Positions 15,561 to 19,090 of a stretch of DNA of 19,090 nt are shown here, in pieces. Numbering within the stretch: the stretch's first letter is position 1; each line of letters opens with the position of its first letter. Under the pieces are notes generated by a model, which saw nothing but the letters and a program-made list of their open reading frames with translations, ran no database searches and was not told the origin of the DNA. The position numbers and the translations under genes are program-made. This stretch comes from Ardenticatenales bacterium (GTDB lineage Bacteria; Chloroflexota; Anaerolineae; Ardenticatenales; Ardenticatenaceae). The stretch is from positions 1 through 19,090 of the forward strand of contig JACCSL010000789.1 in the NCBI GenBank assembly GCA_013812995.1, in the 5' to 3' direction.

Positions 15561-17603
15561 ATGAAATCTTACCAACCTAAAATGCTGCGCAACGTGGCGC
15601 TGATCTCCCACGGGGGCGCGGGTAAAACCTCCATCGCCGAGGCGCTGCTCTACCAGGCCGGGGTAACCAACCGCCGGGGGCGCGTGGAGGATCGCAATAC
15701 GGTCTCCGATTTCGACCCCGAGGAGCAACGGCGAGGCATCTCGGTAAACCTCTCCGTCCTGCCCTTTGAGTGGCGCGACCACAAGATCAACCTGATTGAT
15801 TCTCCCGGCTACCTGGACTTCGTGGGCGAGGCGCGCAGCGCGCTCCGTGTGGCTGATAGTGCCCTCATCGTAGTCGATGCGATTTCCGGGGCAGAGGTGG
15901 GTACCGAGCTGATGTGGGAGTATGCGGACGAACGTCAGCTTCCCCGTATGATCTTCATCAACAAGATGGATCGCGACACCGCCCGCTACGAGCGCGCTCT
16001 GGAAAGCCTACAGATGGCTTTCAATGCCAAGCTGGTGCCCATTCAAATGCCCATCGGGCAGGGACACGGCTTCAAAGGGGTGGTGGACCTGATTACCCGC
16101 CGCGCCAAAGATGCGAAGGGGCAGGAGATGACGATCCCGCCGGAGCTGAAGCGGGCAGTCGATGATGCGGCCATCGCGCTGATGGAGTCGGCGGCGGAGG
16201 GCGATGATGATCTGATTCTCAAGTACCTGGATGGCGAGGAGTTGACCGCCGACGAGGTGTGTCGGGGTCTCAAGGCGTCTATCAAGAAGGGGACGCTGGT
16301 TCCGGTCCTCGTTGGCAGCGCTGAGGGCGTTGGCATGGCGGCGCTGGCCGATGCCATGGTGGAGTTGCTCCCCTCGCCCGAGGAGGCTCCTGCCGAGCAG
16401 GGCCAACGGGGGGAGCAGCCCATCGCGCTCAAGACCGATCCCGCCGGGCCACTGGCGGCATTTGTGTTCAAGACGGTGGTCGACCCTTACGGTACGCTCT
16501 CAATCTTCCACGTTTACAGCGGAACGGTGAAGAGTGATAGCCGCGTGCGTAACCAACGCACAGGTGAGGAGGAGCGCATCGGCCAGCTCTTCCTGGTGCG
16601 CGGCAAGGAGCAGATTCCGGTGGAGCGCGTGGAGGCCGGGGACATCGGCGGGCTGGCCAAACTCAGCGCGACGAACACGGGCGACACGCTGGGCGAGGTC
16701 GCCATCACCCCCGTCGAGATGCCCCAGCCGGTCTTCGCCGCCGCCGTGCTCCCGCACAATCAGTCCGATATCGACAAGCTTACCCAGATGCTGGGGCGGG
16801 TGATTCAGGAAGATCCCAGCCTGCGCTGGGTGCGGCGGCTTGACACACGCCAGCTGGTGCTGGCCGGAATGGGAGACACGCACCTGGATGTGGCCCGCCA
16901 CCGACTGGAGCGCCTGGGCGTGCATGTCGATCTTCAGACGCCGCAGGTCGCCTACAAGGAAACGGTGTCCCGCTCGGGGACGGCGCGCTACCGCCACAAG
17001 AAGCAGACGGGAGGGGCGGGCCAATTTGGTGAGGTAGACCTGCGCGTGGAGCCGCTGCCCAGAGGGTCGAGCTTCGAGTTTGGCTCCGAGGTGTTCGGCG
17101 GCGCGATCTCGCACAACTTCATCCCCTCCATCGAGAAGGGAATCCGGCAGATCCTGGATCATGGCGTGATGGCGGGCTTCCCGGTGGTGGATGTGAAGGC
17201 CATCGTCACCGACGGCAAGGAGCACCCGGTCGATTCCAAGGATATCGCGTTCCAGATCGCGGGGCGCGAGGCGTTCAAGCAGGCATTCCAGCAGGCGCAG
17301 CCCGTTCTCCTGGAGCCCATCTACAATGTAACGATTACCGTGCCAGAGCAATACCTGGGCGATGTGATGGGGGATCTGAACACGCGCCGTGGTCGCGTCA
17401 TGGGGATGGAGCAGATGGCGCACAAGGCCATCGTCCATGCTCAGGTCCCGGAGTCGCAGATGTTGCGCTATGCCGTCGAGTTGCGCTCCATGACGCAGGG
17501 GCATGGCCTATTTAGTATGGAGTTCGACCATTACGACCCGGTACCGGAGTATATCGCCAAGGATTTGATCGCCAACGCTCAGGTGGCACACGCCCACGAG
17601 TGA
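15561..17603 (+). CDS. fusA: Elongation factor G-like translational GTPase (EF-G2 type)
   Basis: A five-domain EF-G homologue of 680 residues, a little shorter than canonical EF-G, expected to act on the ribosome. G-domain motifs: P-loop SHGGAGKTS (16-24, where EF-G has HIDAGKTT), switch I RRGISV (57-62), G3 DSPGYLDF (80-87) and G4 NKMD (134-137). Domain II follows at about 285-370, domain III at about 375-455, domain IV with HKKQTGGAGQFGEV and VMAGFPVVDVKA, and domain V at about 580-670. The G3 motif has Tyr84 where canonical EF-G has the catalytic His. This is a known feature of the EF-G2 subgroup, exemplified by Thermus EF-G-2. It is therefore probably a paralogue, with a canonical fusA elsewhere, and its role in translocation or recycling is uncertain. 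The gene stands alone, with its own ribosome-binding site and terminator. Confidence 0.88.
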   Translation: MKSYQPKMLRNVALISHGGAGKTSIAEALLYQAGVTNRRGRVEDRNTVSDFDPEEQRRGISVNLSVLPFEWRDHKINLIDSPGYLDFVGEARSALRVADSALIVVDAISGAEVGTELMWEYADERQLPRMIFINKMDRDTARYERALESLQMAFNAKLVPIQMPIGQGHGFKGVVDLITRRAKDAKGQEMTIPPELKRAVDDAAIALMESAAEGDDDLILKYLDGEELTADEVCRGLKASIKKGTLVPVLVGSAEGVGMAALADAMVELLPSPEEAPAEQGQRGEQPIALKTDPAGPLAAFVFKTVVDPYGTLSIFHVYSGTVKSDSRVRNQRTGEEERIGQLFLVRGKEQIPVERVEAGDIGGLAKLSATNTGDTLGEVAITPVEMPQPVFAAAVLPHNQSDIDKLTQMLGRVIQEDPSLRWVRRLDTRQLVLAGMGDTHLDVARHRLERLGVHVDLQTPQVAYKETVSRSGTARYRHKKQTGGAGQFGEVDLRVEPLPRGSSFEFGSEVFGGAISHNFIPSIEKGIRQILDHGVMAGFPVVDVKAIVTDGKEHPVDSKDIAFQIAGREAFKQAFQQAQPVLLEPIYNVTITVPEQYLGDVMGDLNTRRGRVMGMEQMAHKAIVHAQVPESQMLRYAVELRSMTQGHGLFSMEFDHYDPVPEYIAKDLIANAQVAHAHE

Positions 17604-17621
17604 GAACTTTTTAGTGATCCG

Positions 17622-17659
17622 CCGCCCGCGAACGAGAGTCGTTCGCGGGCGGTTTTTTT
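17622..17659 (+). terminator. Intrinsic terminator after the EF-G-like gene
   Basis: A perfect 14-bp stem (17622-17635 with 17639-17652, GC-rich, CCGCCCGCGAACGA and its inverse) with a three-base loop is followed by seven T residues. It lies 19 bases after the stop. It also separates the converging minus-strand gene that ends at 17662. There is no T-run on the minus-strand side, so it is a classical terminator only for the plus strand. Confidence 0.93.
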
Positions 17660-17661
17660 AT

Positions 17662-18243
17662 TCAGCGAGTTGCCAGCAGCAGCTGGAGCAGGCCCGCCAA
17701 CCGCGCAACCGCCCCTGGTTGCGTCGCGATACCCGCCAGCGTTGTGGGATCGAAGGGCCCCTCTCTGGCAGCGGCCACGGCCTGGCTCAGCGTCTCTACC
17801 TGCGCCATCACCTGGGCGAGTTGACGCTCACCCTGTTTGCGCGCCTCTATCGCCTGCCGCAACTGGAGAGCGGTGCGAAGGCGCGGCAGCATCTCGCTCT
17901 TGCTCACGGGCTTGCTGATGTAGTCCATCGCCCCCGCCGCCACAGCCAGGTCAAGCTCCTCCGCCTCCGTGCTGCCAGTCACCATGAGGATGGGAATATC
18001 CCTTAGCCCCTGAATGGCCTTGATGCGCCGACAGGCCTCGATCCCATCCATGTCGGGCATACTGATGTCCATCAGGATCACATCTACCCCCGCGCCATCC
18101 GCGCCAGGGGTGTCCAGCCCCAGCCGCTCGAAGGCTTCTTCGGCGGAGGCGAGGGACACCAGGTCGTTGTACCCCTCGCTCTTCAGCAGCGCGCTCAGCC
18201 GCAGGCGCTGGCTGGCCGTATCATCCACGATGAAGATGCTCAT
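17662..18243 (-). CDS. Response regulator with a single receiver and helical tail
   Basis: A 193-residue protein. The receiver domain spans about 1-125, with Asp7/Asp8, phosphosite Asp59 ([13 protein letters not shown]), Thr89 (MVTGST) and Lys111 (SKPVS). A Gly/Asp-rich insertion at about 42-53 lengthens the loop before the phosphosite strand. After the receiver, about 125-165 looks like a helical, Gln/Glu-rich coiled coil, followed by a short Leu-rich end. No GGDEF, HTH or other output domain is visible, although many receivers of this kind lead into one. ATG 18243 is preceded by AGGAGAG (complement of 18251-18257) and lies inside the end of the upstream hybrid-kinase gene (23-base overlap). 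It is therefore probably co-translated with that kinase and may be its phosphorelay target. Confidence 0.9.
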   Translation of the reverse strand: MSIFIVDDTASQRLRLSALLKSEGYNDLVSLASAEEAFERLGLDTPGADGAGVDVILMDISMPDMDGIEACRRIKAIQGLRDIPILMVTGSTEAEELDLAVAAGAMDYISKPVSKSEMLPRLRTALQLRQAIEARKQGERQLAQVMAQVETLSQAVAAAREGPFDPTTLAGIATQPGAVARLAGLLQLLLATR

Positions 18244-19090
18244 CGGCTATCTCTCCTGTCCATTTCTGAAGCTCGCGAGAAACCGCGTCGAACTCCTGCT
18301 CCAATTCCGTCACCAATGTCTCGCTGCCCTCCAGAGAGCTACGACGGCCCTTCTTTTCGAGCTCGGCACAGAGGCGCATCATGGCGATGGCCCCGAGATC
18401 GGCACTGGTGGATTTCAAGGTATGAGCGGCCCGCCGGATATGATCGCTGCTCTGCTGAGCCAGCCCCGCCCGCATGGAGGCCAGCAGGCCGGGCGTTTCC
18501 TCCAGAAAGAGGTCAATAAACTGCGCCACCAGATCCGGCTCCCCCTCGCTCTGGAGGGACTGTAGCCGGGCAATGGCCCCCCAATCCACCACGAGCGATG
18601 GTTGCTGCTCTACGCGCGCATGGTTGTTGGCTGTAGCAGCGACTGGGGGCGCATCAAGGAGGGCCTCTTGTGCCGCCCCGCAGCGCCGCAGCGCCTCTTG
18701 CAGGTCGTCGATCTGGATAGGCTTGCTGATGTAGTCGTTCATCCCCGCCGCCAGACACGCCTCGCGATCTCCCTGCATCGCGTTGGCCGTCATGGCGATG
18801 ATACGCGGTTGTTCCTCCTCGGGCCAGCCCTCGCGAACGGAGCGAGTCGCCTCCAGACCATCCATCTCCGGCATCTGCATGTCCATGAGCACGACATCAT
18901 AGGGCTGGCGGCCCAGCGCTTCCAGCACTTCGAGACCATTGGCGGCCACATCGGCGCGGTATCCCATCTTTTCCAGAAGCTTCAGCGCCAGCTTCTGGTT
19001 GATGGTGTTGTCTTCGGCCAGGAGAATACGTAGCGGCAGGCGGCGCGCCAGCGTCGCATCGAACTGACCCTGCGCCCCAGACCCCCGAAG
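18221..19090 (-). CDS. Hybrid sensor histidine kinase, C-terminal REC-Hpt part (cut by window edge)
   Basis: The frame is open to the right edge of the window, so only the C-terminal 289 residues are seen. Numbered from the edge, a receiver begins about residue 18 ([20 protein letters not shown]), with phosphosite Asp70 ([13 protein letters not shown]) and Lys123 (SKPIQ). A linker follows, then an Hpt domain at about 175-270 with His223 in [14 protein letters not shown]. An internal ATG at 18967 is not the start, because the receiver clearly extends upstream of it. Receivers opening this way usually sit at the end of large hybrid kinases, whose sensor and kinase domains would lie beyond the window. 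The overlap with the downstream response regulator suggests a kinase to REC to Hpt to regulator phosphorelay. Confidence 0.88.
   Translation of the reverse strand, partial: LRGSGAQGQFDATLARRLPLRILLAEDNTINQKLALKLLEKMGYRADVAANGLEVLEALGRQPYDVVLMDMQMPEMDGLEATRSVREGWPEEEQPRIIAMTANAMQGDREACLAAGMNDYISKPIQIDDLQEALRRCGAAQEALLDAPPVAATANNHARVEQQPSLVVDWGAIARLQSLQSEGEPDLVAQFIDLFLEETPGLLASMRAGLAQQSSDHIRRAAHTLKSTSADLGAIAMMRLCAELEKKGRRSSLEGSETLVTELEQEFDAVSRELQKWTGEIADEHLHRG

Noticed and set aside
18221..18967. A complete 248-residue REC-Hpt protein starting at the ATG at 18967
   Set aside because: The open frame continues to the window edge and contains the start of the receiver (LRILLAEDN), so this ATG is internal and the gene is truncated by the window.

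Overview
This is a GC-rich bacterial window, almost entirely coding. The first 15.2 kb is one long plus-strand run of chemosensory and signalling genes. Its junctions are tight (ATGA, TAGTG and TGATG overlaps, or gaps of a few bases), which suggests one operon already under way at the left edge. The likely source is Chloroflexota (Ktedonobacteria or Chloroflexia). This is inferred from the seven-helix/GAF histidine kinase with its YYLGFATPGWLRRAW segment, the EF-G2-like GTPase and the non-flagellar chemosensory set. No rRNA or other taxonomic marker is present to prove it.

Layout, plus strand: cheA (11-1993), cheW (1990-2445), a soluble chemoreceptor with no membrane segment (2463-4532), a PAS + HEAT-repeat protein whose frame breaks near 6640-6646 (4532-6700, continuing to 7257), cheR (7258-8100), a 121-bp gap with a strong inverted repeat, cheB (8222-9265), a single-domain CheY-like regulator (9265-9642), a CheC-type phosphatase (9629-10231), a soluble PAS-GAF histidine kinase (10239-11837), a seven-helix GAF histidine kinase (11834-13687) and a membrane-bound class III adenylate cyclase (13694-15226). 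A 334-bp intergenic stretch with a 34-bp direct repeat follows, then an EF-G2-like translational GTPase (15561-17603) with an intrinsic terminator (17622-17659). On the minus strand, converging on that terminator, are the C-terminal REC-Hpt part of a hybrid histidine kinase (18221 to the right edge) and an overlapping single-REC response regulator (17662-18243).

How it may work together: the cytoplasmic receptor, CheW and CheA would form a soluble signalling array. CheR and CheB adjust receptor methylation, the CheY-like protein carries phosphate and the CheC-like protein removes it. No flagellar or pilus gene is visible. The co-directional adenylate cyclase at the end of the run raises the possibility that the output is cAMP, as in the Pil-Chp system of Pseudomonas, but the sequence alone does not show this. 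The least ordinary component is the PAS-HEAT protein. Its HEAT array is interrupted by a one-base frame change lying exactly on an in-register CCCTTTG heptamer, and an ATGA stop/start overlap follows 51 bases later. This could be a sequencing indel, a recent mutation, programmed frameshifting or a split coupled gene.
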